From assembly GCF_002002925.1 (NCBI RefSeq), contig NZ_CP019511.1, positions 1,612,001 to 1,676,000 of the forward strand: a stretch of 64,000 bases of DNA, read 5' to 3'. Under the pieces are notes generated by a model. It had not been told where the DNA came from, did not search any database, and saw nothing but the letters and a program-made list of their open reading frames with translations. Made by a program: the position numbers and the translations under genes. Shown in pieces: positions 46,798 through 60,272 of this stretch. Each line of letters begins with the position of its first letter. Position 1 is the stretch's first letter. The stretch comes from Sphingomonas sp. LM7. GTDB taxonomy: Bacteria > Pseudomonadota > Alphaproteobacteria > Sphingomonadales > Sphingomonadaceae.

Positions 46798-46877
46798 GCG
46801 GCTAGATAGGGGCGTCCGCCCCCGCACCGCAAGCAAGTTGCCCTTTGGGCCGCACTACAGCGACTGCTCCCACTCGC

Positions 46878-48191
46878 TCAGGCGATGCGCGCCCGGGTAT
46901 GGCGGACGCATTCGGCGATGTCCTGTGCCAGCGCCTCGGCCCGGTCCTCGTCCAGCATGCCGATCGACAGGCGGATGCCAGGTCCGGCCGCCAGTCGAAA
47001 AGGCTCGCCCGGCTGGACCGCCCAGCCACGCGCAAGCAGCGCCTGCGCCACATCGGCCTCACTGCGAACCGGAAGCCATAAATGAATCCCCGAGCGCCCG
47101 TGCACCACGATGTTGCGCCGGACGAGAGCTTCGACCAGCGCGTTCCTGCGTTCACTGTAGCGGCGGCGTGCGGCGTCCAACAGGCGATCGGTCCCGCCCG
47201 ATTCCCATAATGCATGCGCCAGCCGCTGGAGTATCCCGCTCACCCAGCGCGGCCCAAGCCCGAGCTGGCGCTTCATCCGGCCGATCGTGACGTCGTCGCC
47301 CAGCGCGACCGCGAGGCGGAGATCGGGCCCGAGGAATTTGGAGACCGACCGTACGAATAGCCAGCGCCGCCGGCCCCCGGGTTTCATCTCCAGTGGCCCC
47401 TGCGCCAATGGCCCCCAATGATCATCGAGGACGAGGAAGGCATCTGGATAGCGTTCCAGCACGTCGCCCAATTCGCGAGCGCGCCGGCGGCCGATATCGC
47501 AGCCGAACGGGTTCTGCGCGCGCGGCGTCAGCACGACGGCCTGCGCGCCCGCGGCCAAGCCCTGCTCCAGCGCATCGGCACTCGGGCCGCCATCGTCGAG
47601 CGCCAGCGGGCGCAGTCGCAGACCCAGCGAGCGCAAGAGATCGAACAGCGGGGGGTAGCCGGGATCCTCGACCAGCACAGTGGCGCCCGGACGGACCTGC
47701 GCGCGCATTGCCCGCTCGACGGCATCCAGCGCACCCGACACCAGGCATGGATGGCGGACGTCCAGCCCCTCCTCGGCAAGCCGCGCCCGGGCAAAGGCCA
47801 AGAACGCCGGATCGTCGCCAGCATCGTCATAGCCTGAAGGCGGACGCCCGATCGACTGGAGTGCAGGAGTGATATCGGGCAGGAAGCCGGGATCGACGTT
47901 ACCCGATGCGAGATCGCAGATCCCGGCGGGGAAGCGCGTTGCCCGGGCCTCCAGCGTGCCCGTCCGCGCGACATGCATCCCGCCGCGGCCGCCCGATGCA
48001 ACGAGCAGCCCGCGATCGCGCAGGCTTTGATAGGCGCGCGCGACAGTGTTGCGGTTGACCCCTAGCAGCTCCGCAGCCGCCCGTACGCTCTCGATCCGCT
48101 CGCCCTCGGCCAATTTTCCTTCACGAATTGCACCTTCGACTGCCTCGGCGATCTTGACTGCGCTCGCGCCGCACAAATATCTATGTCTCAT
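46878..48191 (-). CDS. MocR/GntR-type regulator, PtsJ-like
   Basis: 437 residues. The N-terminal GntR winged helix (about 10-75) has ESVRAAAELLGVNRNTVARAYQSL. It is linked to a fold type I aminotransferase-like domain with the PLP lysine in RSVSKFLGPDLRLAV and PLP contacts in LVSGALDAVERAM and LTPRAQNPFG. The layout and TPRAQNPFG segment resemble PtsJ, a regulator of vitamin B6 salvage in enterobacteria. It is divergent from the operon beginning at 48241, only 49 bases away, and so probably controls it. Confidence 0.82.
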   Translation of the reverse strand: MRHRYLCGASAVKIAEAVEGAIREGKLAEGERIESVRAAAELLGVNRNTVARAYQSLRDRGLLVASGGRGGMHVARTGTLEARATRFPAGICDLASGNVDPGFLPDITPALQSIGRPPSGYDDAGDDPAFLAFARARLAEEGLDVRHPCLVSGALDAVERAMRAQVRPGATVLVEDPGYPPLFDLLRSLGLRLRPLALDDGGPSADALEQGLAAGAQAVVLTPRAQNPFGCDIGRRRARELGDVLERYPDAFLVLDDHWGPLAQGPLEMKPGGRRRWLFVRSVSKFLGPDLRLAVALGDDVTIGRMKRQLGLGPRWVSGILQRLAHALWESGGTDRLLDAARRRYSERRNALVEALVRRNIVVHGRSGIHLWLPVRSEADVAQALLARGWAVQPGEPFRLAAGPGIRLSIGMLDEDRAEALAQDIAECVRHTRARIA

Positions 48192-48240
48192 GAATGCGGA
48201 ATTAATGTCCTATGACAGTAATCGCAAGGAGACTTTGGTC

Positions 48241-48786
48241 ATGGCCTCATTTCACCCTGCCCCCGAATGGGATTGCTCCAGCTGGCTGAACACACCCGCG
48301 CCGCTCTCGCTCGCCGCGCTGCGCGGCAAGCCGATCGTTGCAGCTGCATTCCAGATGCTCTGCCCCGGCTGCGTGGCGCACACGATCCCGCAGCTCCTCA
48401 AGGTCCACGAGCGCTTCGGCAAGGACGTGATGGTGCTTGGCCTGCACAGCGTCTTCGAGCACCATGACGCGATGCGCGAACCCAGCCTGAAGGCATTCCT
48501 CCACGAATATCGTGTCCGCTTCCCGGTCGGCGTCGACCGGCACGTGGCTGGCGATCCCCTGCCTGTCACGATGCGGCGCTACCGGTTTCAGGGGACGCCG
48601 ACGCTGATGCTGATCGACGCCGCGGGCAATCTGCGCCAGCAGGTCTTCGGCCATATGCCCGACCTAGAGCTGGGCGCCGAAATCATGGCGCTGCTCCGCG
48701 ATGCCGGCGAGGCCGCCCCTGCGGCGCAGGAGCCGGCGACAGAAGCGCCGGGAGATCGCTGCGAAGTAGGAGCCGGATCATGCTGA
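48241..48786 (+). CDS. thioredoxin-fold redoxin with extra C-terminal cysteine pair
   Basis: 181 residues, ATG 48241 with AAGGAG nine bases upstream. The thioredoxin fold has the active-site CPGC (MLCPGCVAHTIP, about residue 40) and the cis-Pro loop FQGTPTLMLID (about 120). The C-terminus ends GDRCEVGAGSC, giving two further cysteines on a flexible tail. Cytosolic, no signal peptide. It is the first gene of an operon and overlaps the amidotransferase gene by seven bases. Role likely thiol redox; partner unknown. Confidence 0.82.
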   Translation: MASFHPAPEWDCSSWLNTPAPLSLAALRGKPIVAAAFQMLCPGCVAHTIPQLLKVHERFGKDVMVLGLHSVFEHHDAMREPSLKAFLHEYRVRFPVGVDRHVAGDPLPVTMRRYRFQGTPTLMLIDAAGNLRQQVFGHMPDLELGAEIMALLRDAGEAAPAAQEPATEAPGDRCEVGAGSC

Positions 48787-49481
48787 AGACTGTGGCGGCG
48801 ATCCGCCATATCGCATTCGAGGATCTCGGCTTCTTCGAAGCGCCGTTGCTGCGCGCGGGCTATACAGTGCGCTATTACGATGCCGGCACGGACGACCTGG
48901 CGACGATTGACCCGCTGGCGACGCCGCTGCTCGTTGTGCTGGGCGGACCGATGGGTGTCTATGAGGAAGATATCCATCCCTTCCTGACCCAGGAGTTGCA
49001 ACTCATCGCGACGCGGATCGCCGCGGGAAAGCCGATCCTGGGCATCTGCCTGGGCGCTCAGTTGATCGCGCGGGCGGCGGGCGGGCGGGTTTATCCGGGG
49101 CCGGCCAAGGAAATCGGTTTCGCGCCAATCTCCCTCACGTCAGAAGGCGCCGCTTCGCCGCTCGGGTACGTCGCACCGGACCAGCCAGTCCTCCACTGGC
49201 ATGGCGACACGTTTGACTTGCCCGAGGGCGCGACGTTGCTCGCATCGACGGATGCCTATGCGAACCAGGCCTTTGCGATCGGCGCGAACGTGCTGGCGCT
49301 GCAATTCCATCTAGAGGCCGGCGCCGGGATCGAGCGGTGGCTCACTGGCCATGCCGGGGAGATCGCCAGTGCCGGACTGGATCCCGAAACCCTGAGACAG
49401 GGTGCCAAGCTGCACGCCGCGTCCCTGACGCAGGTCGCCGACCGGGTGCTGACGCCGTGGCTCGCCGCGCTGGAGGCCTGA
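48780..49481 (+). CDS. class I glutamine amidotransferase-like protein
   Basis: 233 residues with the catalytic Cys in ILGICLGAQLIARAAGG (about 80) and the His in LQFHLEAG (about 176). The segment LVVLGGPMGVYEED is typical of the stand-alone GuaA-like amidotransferase group. The substrate of this subgroup is unknown. AGGAG precedes the ATG, which lies inside the redoxin gene end. Confidence 0.88.
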   Translation: MLKTVAAIRHIAFEDLGFFEAPLLRAGYTVRYYDAGTDDLATIDPLATPLLVVLGGPMGVYEEDIHPFLTQELQLIATRIAAGKPILGICLGAQLIARAAGGRVYPGPAKEIGFAPISLTSEGAASPLGYVAPDQPVLHWHGDTFDLPEGATLLASTDAYANQAFAIGANVLALQFHLEAGAGIERWLTGHAGEIASAGLDPETLRQGAKLHAASLTQVADRVLTPWLAALEA

Positions 49482-49486
49482 CCAGC

Positions 49487-50050
49487 GTGGACGCGCCCCG
49501 CATCCTCTCGATCCAGAGCCAGTGCTGCACGGGCATGTCGGCAATTCGGCGCGGAGCCGGCGATGCGGCTGTTCGGCGCGCAGGTGACCGAAATCCCGAC
49601 CACCCTTCTTTCGAACCATCCGCATTATCCGACGATGCGCGGGAAACAGCGGCGATCACCGGGCTCGCGGCGGCGGAGCCGGCCGCACTTCTCCTCGCCC
49701 TGCGCCGGATCGGGCCTGCGGATATCGTGATCACTGGCGGGCAATCGAGCGGCGACGCGCTTCGAAAGCTGGTTCTTGAGGGCTTGAGCGGCTGGGCGTT
49801 CACGACGCCGCGGCTGTCGGTGCGACCTGCGGGAACCGGCGACCTGTTCACCGGAATGTTGGTCGCGAGAGTCGCTGCGGGCGCATTCGTGGTCGATGCG
49901 GCAGCGCCGGCGGTGTCGATAACCTATGCGATGCTGGAGGCGACGCCCGAGGCGCCGTGGAGCGAGATGCCGATCGAGACGCAGCTCGCCGAACTGGCCG
50001 CTGTCGCATCGACGCTCCGCCCCACCCCGCTTCCGCTGGACACCCTGTGA
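49487..50050 (+). pseudogene. pyridoxal kinase (pdxY-like) gene with frameshifts and deletion
   Basis: From GTG 49487 the frame reads RILSIQSQCCTG as in PdxY. Then family sequence continues in a second frame (HVGNSA) and a third (EPAMRLFGAQVTEIPTTLLSNH and HPHYPTMRG). It returns to the first frame only after a gap of roughly 80-90 expected residues (AAITGLAAAEPAALLLALRRIG, IVITGGQ). The C-terminal kinase motif PAGTGDLFTGMLVARV is intact. The central substrate-binding part is missing, so it should not make an active kinase. It ends in a GTGA overlap with the MOSC gene. Confidence 0.82.
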
Positions 50051-50730
50051 GCCTCGTGGTCGAGGCATTGCTAACCGGCACAGTGCGGCCGCTAGGACCC
50101 CGGCAGGTGCCAAGCGGCATCGCCAAGCACCCGCACGATCGGCCGCTGCGCCTGTCGCGCACGGGGTTCGCCGGCGACAAGCAGGGCGATACGCGGCATC
50201 ATGGCGGCCCGGACAAGGCCGTGCACCACTATCCGATCGATCATTATGCGGCGTGGCGGGCCGAGCTTGGCGCGCATCCGCTGCTCGACCACCCCGGCGC
50301 GTTCGGCGAGAATATTGCCATGACCGGCCTCACCGAAGCCGACGTCGCGATCGGCGATCGATTCCGGTTGGGTGAAGCAGTGATCGAAGTGTCGCAAGGC
50401 CGCCAGCCCTGCTTTCGGCTGAATCTCCGCTTCGAGGTTGCCGACATGGCGCTGCGCACGCAGCGGAGCGGACGCACCGGCTGGTATTATCGCGTGATCG
50501 AGGAAGGCGATGTCGGCCCCGGCGATGCGCTGCAAGTCCTCGAGCGGCCGATACCCGAATGGACGATCGATCGGCTGCGCCACGTCCTCTATGTCGACGT
50601 GATGGACCGCGAGAGCCTGGCGGCGATCGCCGCCCTGCCCCTGCTTCCGGAGCGCTGGCGCGAAACCGCGGCACGGCGACTTCGCTCGGGAACCGTCGAG
50701 GACTGGCGCAAACGGCTCGAAGGAATATGA
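50047..50730 (+). CDS. MOSC-domain protein, YiiM-like
   Basis: 227 residues from GTG 50047. The MOSC beta-barrel (about 15-165) has GDKQGDTRHHGGPDKAVHHYP, FGENIAMTG, and the conserved Cys in QGRQPCFRLNLRF. A C-terminal three-helix part (about 175-225) follows, as in YiiM. YiiM-type proteins carry a sulfur/molybdenum cofactor on that cysteine and can reduce N-hydroxylated compounds. It is translationally coupled to the broken kinase gene. Confidence 0.9.
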   Translation: MSLVVEALLTGTVRPLGPRQVPSGIAKHPHDRPLRLSRTGFAGDKQGDTRHHGGPDKAVHHYPIDHYAAWRAELGAHPLLDHPGAFGENIAMTGLTEADVAIGDRFRLGEAVIEVSQGRQPCFRLNLRFEVADMALRTQRSGRTGWYYRVIEEGDVGPGDALQVLERPIPEWTIDRLRHVLYVDVMDRESLAAIAALPLLPERWRETAARRLRSGTVEDWRKRLEGI

Positions 50731-50775
50731 GCGCCGCGTCGAGCATCCTGCTCCCGTCGAATTAGGAAATCCCAG

Positions 50776-51213
50776 ATGCAGGCCGTGCTTCCGATACTCG
50801 TCGCGCTGATCGCCGGACTGTGCGTCGCGGTGCAGGCGCCGACCAACGCGACGCTTGCCCGGACATCGGGATCGCTATGGCTCGCCGCCTCGATCTCCTT
50901 TGTCGGCGGCACCGCGGCGATCCTGACGATCTGGGCGCTGCTCGACCGGACGCCGCTCGCCGCGGCGCGCCAGGCGCCGCCCTGGGCCTGGGCGGGCGGG
51001 CTGTATGGCGCGTTCTTCGTGGCGGCGGTGTCGTTCGCCACACCGCGGCTCGGGCTGGCGGTCACCCTGACGCTGACCATCGCCGCGCAGCTGACCGCGG
51101 CTGTGATCTTCGATCATTTCGGCGTGCTGGGCCTCGACAAGAATGCCGTCACGCTGACTCGGGTGATCGGCCTTGCCCTGATCGTCGGTGGGGTACTGCT
51201 TGTGCGGCGTTGA
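50776..51213 (+). CDS. small DMT-superfamily membrane protein (YdcZ/DUF606 type)
   Basis: 145 residues with four to five membrane segments (about 3-23, 32-55, 70-92, 96-116, 125-144). Conserved features are AVQAPTNATLAR near the start and FVGGTAAILTIW. Single-repeat DMT proteins of this family work as homo- or heterodimers; cargo unknown. It is the last gene of the redoxin operon, 45 bases after the MOSC gene. Confidence 0.85.
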   Translation: MQAVLPILVALIAGLCVAVQAPTNATLARTSGSLWLAASISFVGGTAAILTIWALLDRTPLAAARQAPPWAWAGGLYGAFFVAAVSFATPRLGLAVTLTLTIAAQLTAAVIFDHFGVLGLDKNAVTLTRVIGLALIVGGVLLVRR

Positions 51214-51214
51214 G

Positions 51215-51239
51215 AGTGCGGAACGGACACTTCCGCACT
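51215..51239 (+). terminator. hairpin between the DMT gene and the rpoB promoter
   Basis: AGTGCGGAA (51215-51223) pairs perfectly with TTCCGCACT (51231-51239) over a seven-base loop. Only two T residues follow. It begins two bases past the DMT stop, so it probably ends or trims the redoxin operon message before the rpoB promoter. Confidence 0.5.
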
Positions 51240-51268
51240 TGCCAAAGCGGAAAAGGTTCTCGCCGAAA

Positions 51269-51297
51269 TTGACACGAGGCTACCCGGCTCCTATATC
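51269..51297 (+). promoter_or_regulatory. sigma70-type promoter of rpoBC
   Basis: TTGACA (51269-51274), 17 bases, TATATC (51292-51297): five to six matches in each element with ideal spacing. Transcription would begin near 51304 and give a leader of about 185 bases containing a GATGCAC/GTGCATC hairpin (51324-51346). Confidence 0.75.
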
Positions 51298-51490
51298 GCC
51301 TTCACACCACAGCACCGGGAAATGATGCACCGTCGCGCAGTGCATCGTGCGAATTGGCGTTGTGGGGTTCATAGGACGCTGAAAGCTGCCGAAACCCGAA
51401 AGGGAGTCGTGCGGCCTTTTCGCGTCCTTTCGCACGTCCCGGCCCCGGATCAGGGGCACGCAATTACGGCTGACGAGGCAAATTTCACCC

Positions 51491-54400
51491 ATGGCAACCA
51501 AAGCGATCGAAGGCGGCACGATGAAGCGCCGCATCCGCAAGGTGTTCGGCAACATCCACGAAGTGGTGCAGATGCCGAACCTGATCGAGGTTCAGCGCGA
51601 ATCCTACGAGCAGTTTCTCCGCAGCGATCCTTCGATCGGCTATGTCTCGGGCCTCGAGAAGACGCTCCGGTCGGTGTTCCCGATCCGCGACTTCGCCGGC
51701 ACCGCCGAGCTGGACTTCGTCAACTACGAACTCGAGAACCCCAAGTTCGACGTCGAGGAATGCCGTCAGCGCGGCATCACCTACGCAGCGCCGATGCGCG
51801 TTACCCTTCGCCTGATCGTGTTCGAGGTGGATCCCGATACGGAAGCCCGTTCGGTCCTCGATATCAAGGAGCAGGACGTCTACATGGGCGACATGCCCCT
51901 GATGACGGGCAACGGCACCTTCTTCATCAACGGCACCGAGCGCGTCATCGTCAGCCAGATGCACCGCTCGCCGGGTGTCCTGTTCGATCATGACCGCGGC
52001 AAGACGCACGCGTCGGGCAAGTATCTCTTCGCCGCCCGCGTGATCCCGTATCGCGGCTCTTGGCTCGATTTCGAGTTCGACGCCAAGGACATCGTCAACG
52101 TCCGCATCGACCGCAAGCGCAAGCTGCCGGTGACGTCGCTGCTCTATGCCCTGGGCATGAACAGCGAGGACATCCTCAATTACTTCTACAACCGCGTGAC
52201 CTATGTCCGCGGTCCGGGCGGCTGGCAGATTCCGTTTGCCGCCGAGAACTGGCGCGGTGCCAAGCCGATGTTCGACATCGTCGACGCCAAGTCGGGCGAG
52301 ATCGTATTCCCCGCCGGCCAGAAGATCAGCCCGCGTGCCGCAAACAAGTCGGCCAAGGACGGTCTCGAGACGCTGCTGATCCCGACCGAGGAAATCTTCG
52401 GCCGCTATAGCGCCTATGACCTGATCAACGAGTCGACCGGCGAGATCTACATCGAAGCCGGCGACGAAGTGTCGGCCGAGAATCTCGAATTGCTCGACAA
52501 GGCGGGCATCGAGAAGCTCGAGCTGCTCGACATCGATCACATCTCGACGGGTCCGTGGATCCGCAACACGCTCAAGGTCGACAAGGCCGAAGAGCGCGAG
52601 CAGGCGCTGTCCGACATCTACCGCGTCATGCGCCCCGGCGAGCCGCCGACGCTCGAGACCGCGGAATCGCTGTTCGCCGGCCTGTTCTTCGATCCGGAGC
52701 GCTACGACCTGTCGGCCGTGGGCCGCGTCAAGCTCAACATGCGCCTCGACCTCGACGCCGAGGACACCGTCACGACGCTGCGCACCGAGGACATCCTCGC
52801 GGTGGTCAAGACCCTCGTCGACCTCAAGGACGGCAAGGGCGAAGTCGACGACATCGACAATCTCGGCAATCGCCGCGTGCGTTCGGTGGGCGAGCTGCTG
52901 GAGAACCAGTATCGCGTCGGCCTGCTCCGCATGGAGCGCGCCGTGAAGGAGCGCATGAGCTCGGTCGACGTCTCGACCGTGATGCCAAACGACCTTATCA
53001 ACGCCAAGCCGGCGGTTGCCGCGGTTCGCGAATTCTTCGGTTCGTCGCAGCTCAGCCAGTTCATGGATCAGACCAACCCGCTCTCCGAAGTGACGCACAA
53101 GCGTCGCGTTTCGGCGCTCGGGCCGGGTGGTCTCACGCGTGAGCGCGCGGGCTTCGAAGTCCGCGACGTTCATCCGACGCACTATGGCCGCATCTGCCCG
53201 ATCGAAACGCCGGAAGGCCCGAACATCGGCCTGATCAACTCGCTGGCGAGCTTCTCGCGCGTCAACAAGTACGGCTTCATCGAGACGCCCTATCGCCGCA
53301 TCATCGACGGCAAGGTGACCAACGACGTTGTCTATCTGTCGGCGATGGAAGAGGCCAAGCACACGATCGCGCAGGCGTCGGCAGAGCTCGACGGCGAGAG
53401 CCGCTTCACCGAGGACCTCGTCTCGTCGCGTCAGGCAGGCGAATTCCTGATGGCGCTGCCCGAGCAGATCACGCTGATGGACGTCAGCCCCAAGCAGCTC
53501 GTCTCGGTCGCCGCATCGCTCATTCCGTTCCTGGAAAACGATGACGCCAATCGCGCGCTGATGGGCTCGAACATGCAGCGCCAGGCCGTTCCGCTGGTGA
53601 AGGCCGAAGCGCCGTTCGTCGGCACCGGCATGGAAGAGACCGTCGCCCGCGATTCGGGTGCAGCGATCGGCGCACGCCGTTCGGGCATTGTCGATCAGGT
53701 CGACGCGACGCGTATCGTCATCCGCGCATCGGGCGACGTCGAGGCAACCGCCAGCGGGGTCGACATCTACACGCTGATGAAGTTCCAGCGCTCGAATCAG
53801 TCGACCTGCATCAACCAGCGTCCGCTGGTGAAGGTGGGCGACGTGGTCAACGCCGGCGACATCATCGCCGACGGCCCATCGACCGAGTTCGGCGAGTTGG
53901 CACTCGGCCGCAACGCGCTCGTCGCGTTCATGCCGTGGAACGGCTACAACTATGAGGATTCGATCCTCATCAGCGAGCGGATCGTGAAGGACGACGTGTT
54001 CACGTCGATCCATATCGACGAGTTCGAAGTGATGGCCCGCGACACCAAGCTGGGACCGGAGGACATCACGCGCGACATCCCGAACGTCGGCGAGGAAGCG
54101 CTCCGTAATCTCGACGAAGCGGGCATCGTGTACATCGGTGCAGAGGTCGAGCCGGGCGATATCCTCGTCGGCAAGATCACGCCGAAGGGCGAGAGCCCGA
54201 TGACGCCGGAAGAGAAGCTGCTTCGCGCGATCTTCGGCGAAAAGGCCTCGGACGTGCGCGACACCTCGCTGCGCTTGCCCCCGGGCGTTGCCGGCACGAT
54301 CGTCGACGTCCGCGTCTTCAATCGCCATGGCATCGATAAGGACGAGCGCGCGATGGCGATCGAGCGCGAGGAAATCGAGCGCCTGAAGAAGGACTCGGAC

Positions 54401-55645
54401 GACGAGCGCAACATCCTCAACCGTGCGACCTGGTCGCGCCTAAAGGAAATGCTCCTCGGCCAGGTTGCGACTGCGACGCCGAAGGGCCTCAAGAAGGGCG
54501 CCACCATCGACGCCGACCTGCTCGACAGCGTTGATCGTCACGAATGGTGGAGGTTCTCGGTCCAGGACGACGCGATGCAGTCGAACCTTGAAGCGGTGAA
54601 GGCCCAGTATGACGAGGCAGTGAAGCGCATCAAGGAGAAGTTCGACGACCGCCGCGAGAAGCTGGAGCGCGGCGACGAGCTGCCGCCGGGCGTGCTCAAG
54701 ATGGTCAAAGTCTTCGTCGCGGTGAAGCGCAAGCTGCAGCCGGGCGACAAGATGGCCGGCCGTCACGGCAACAAGGGCGTCATCTCGCGCATCCTGCCGG
54801 CGGAGGACATGCCGTTCCTCGCCGACGGTACGCCGGTCGATCTCGTGCTCAATCCGCTGGGCGTGCCTTCGCGCATGAACGTCGGGCAGATTTTCGAGAC
54901 CCATCTCGGCTGGGCTGCGCGTCAGCTCGGCCAGCAGATCGGCGTCGCGCTGGAAGATTGGCGTCATGCCAATCCCGACGCGGTCGGCGGCGACATGCCC
55001 GATGCGGTCAAGACGCGGCTCAAGGAAGTCTATGGCGATCACTATCTCGCCGAGATCGAAGCGCGCACGTCCGACCAGATCATCGAACTGGCCGGCAACC
55101 TGAAGCCCGGCGTGCCAATGGCGACTCCGGTGTTCGACGGCGCACGCGAAGCCGACGTTTCCGAAATGCTGGCACTGGCCGGTCTCGATACGTCGGGCCA
55201 GTCGGACCTGTTCGACGGACGCACGGGCGACATGTTCGACCGCAAGGTAACCGTGGGCATCATCTATATGCTCAAGCTTCACCATCTCGTCGACGACAAG
55301 ATCCACGCGCGTTCGATCGGGCCTTACTCGCTCGTCACTCAGCAGCCGCTGGGTGGTAAGGCGCAGTTCGGTGGCCAGCGCTTCGGTGAGATGGAGGTCT
55401 GGGCACTGCAGGCGTACGGCGCAGCCTATACCCTGCAGGAGATGCTGACGGTGAAGTCGGACGACGTGGTCGGCCGCACCAAGGTCTACGAAGCGATCGT
55501 CAAGGGCGACGACACCTTCGAGGCCGGCATCCCGGAGAGCTTCAACGTTCTCGTCAAGGAAATGCGCTCGCTGGGCCTCAACGTCGAACTCAAGAACGAC
55601 GAGCCGGGCTTCGACGACGACGGCGTCCAGATCGCGGCGGAATAA
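51491..55645 (+). CDS. rpoB: RNA polymerase beta subunit
   Basis: 1384 residues, full length. Landmarks: the rifampicin pocket [15 protein letters not shown] (about 516-530), [37 protein letters not shown], and the C-terminal clamp part [19 protein letters not shown]. Residues of the rifampicin pocket known to be mutated in resistance are in their usual sensitive form. It assembles with RpoC, RpoA and RpoZ. The genes rplJ and rplL, usually just upstream, are absent here. ATG 51491. Confidence 0.98.
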   Translation: MATKAIEGGTMKRRIRKVFGNIHEVVQMPNLIEVQRESYEQFLRSDPSIGYVSGLEKTLRSVFPIRDFAGTAELDFVNYELENPKFDVEECRQRGITYAAPMRVTLRLIVFEVDPDTEARSVLDIKEQDVYMGDMPLMTGNGTFFINGTERVIVSQMHRSPGVLFDHDRGKTHASGKYLFAARVIPYRGSWLDFEFDAKDIVNVRIDRKRKLPVTSLLYALGMNSEDILNYFYNRVTYVRGPGGWQIPFAAENWRGAKPMFDIVDAKSGEIVFPAGQKISPRAANKSAKDGLETLLIPTEEIFGRYSAYDLINESTGEIYIEAGDEVSAENLELLDKAGIEKLELLDIDHISTGPWIRNTLKVDKAEEREQALSDIYRVMRPGEPPTLETAESLFAGLFFDPERYDLSAVGRVKLNMRLDLDAEDTVTTLRTEDILAVVKTLVDLKDGKGEVDDIDNLGNRRVRSVGELLENQYRVGLLRMERAVKERMSSVDVSTVMPNDLINAKPAVAAVREFFGSSQLSQFMDQTNPLSEVTHKRRVSALGPGGLTRERAGFEVRDVHPTHYGRICPIETPEGPNIGLINSLASFSRVNKYGFIETPYRRIIDGKVTNDVVYLSAMEEAKHTIAQASAELDGESRFTEDLVSSRQAGEFLMALPEQITLMDVSPKQLVSVAASLIPFLENDDANRALMGSNMQRQAVPLVKAEAPFVGTGMEETVARDSGAAIGARRSGIVDQVDATRIVIRASGDVEATASGVDIYTLMKFQRSNQSTCINQRPLVKVGDVVNAGDIIADGPSTEFGELALGRNALVAFMPWNGYNYEDSILISERIVKDDVFTSIHIDEFEVMARDTKLGPEDITRDIPNVGEEALRNLDEAGIVYIGAEVEPGDILVGKITPKGESPMTPEEKLLRAIFGEKASDVRDTSLRLPPGVAGTIVDVRVFNRHGIDKDERAMAIEREEIERLKKDSDDERNILNRATWSRLKEMLLGQVATATPKGLKKGATIDADLLDSVDRHEWWRFSVQDDAMQSNLEAVKAQYDEAVKRIKEKFDDRREKLERGDELPPGVLKMVKVFVAVKRKLQPGDKMAGRHGNKGVISRILPAEDMPFLADGTPVDLVLNPLGVPSRMNVGQIFETHLGWAARQLGQQIGVALEDWRHANPDAVGGDMPDAVKTRLKEVYGDHYLAEIEARTSDQIIELAGNLKPGVPMATPVFDGAREADVSEMLALAGLDTSGQSDLFDGRTGDMFDRKVTVGIIYMLKLHHLVDDKIHARSIGPYSLVTQQPLGGKAQFGGQRFGEMEVWALQAYGAAYTLQEMLTVKSDDVVGRTKVYEAIVKGDDTFEAGIPESFNVLVKEMRSLGLNVELKNDEPGFDDDGVQIAAE

Positions 55646-55652
55646 AGGGTTC

Positions 55653-55676
55653 GGGCGCTGCCGTCGGGTAGCGCCC
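55653..55676 (+). other. intercistronic hairpin between rpoB and rpoC
   Basis: GGGCGCT (55653-55659) pairs with AGCGCCC (55670-55676) over a ten-base loop, in the 74-base gap. Together with the later CCCTCCTGAGGG, which contains the rpoC Shine-Dalgarno GAGGG, it may shape processing or the ratio of the two subunits. No T run, so not a terminator. Confidence 0.45.
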
Positions 55677-55719
55677 TCCCCTCCGACGACAAGATTTTAC
55701 CCTCCTGAGGGAAAACGAC

Positions 55720-60003
<4,284 letters not shown>

Positions 60004-60040
60004 TCGCTCGCGTTCAGGCGCTCCGGCGCTGACAAATGAA

Positions 60041-60076
60041 AAGCCGCCGTCCGGGATACCGGACGGCGGCTTTTTC
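60041..60076 (+). terminator. intrinsic terminator of rpoBC
   Basis: AAGCCGCCGTCCGG (60041-60054) pairs perfectly with CCGGACGGCGGCTT (60059-60072) over a GATA loop, followed by TTTCTTT. A strong factor-independent terminator 38 bases after the rpoC stop. Confidence 0.95.
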
Positions 60077-60272
60077 TTTGCGCGTTCGGTGGGTGCGGTG
60101 CCGGTCTACAGCTGTTTGTCGAGCGGTGATTGGCGCGGCTCATAACTAAAGGCATCTAGGGGCCCTGGCCCCGATACCATAACGAGACCGGTGGCAAATT
60201 CGCGGCCGGGACTAGCTGTTGATCGTGCCTTTGTTTTCGGTAACCTTGTCTTGCTTTTAGGGGGAGAGCTTG

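Noticed and set aside
51485..54328. Very long open frame opposite rpoB
   Set aside because: It is antisense to a conserved gene and rich in low-complexity Arg/Asp/His; GC-rich third positions create such open frames.
54900..55200. Rifampicin-resistance or other changes in RpoB
   Set aside because: Pocket residues seen at about 516-535 are of the ordinary sensitive type; small differences from E. coli are expected in alphaproteobacteria.
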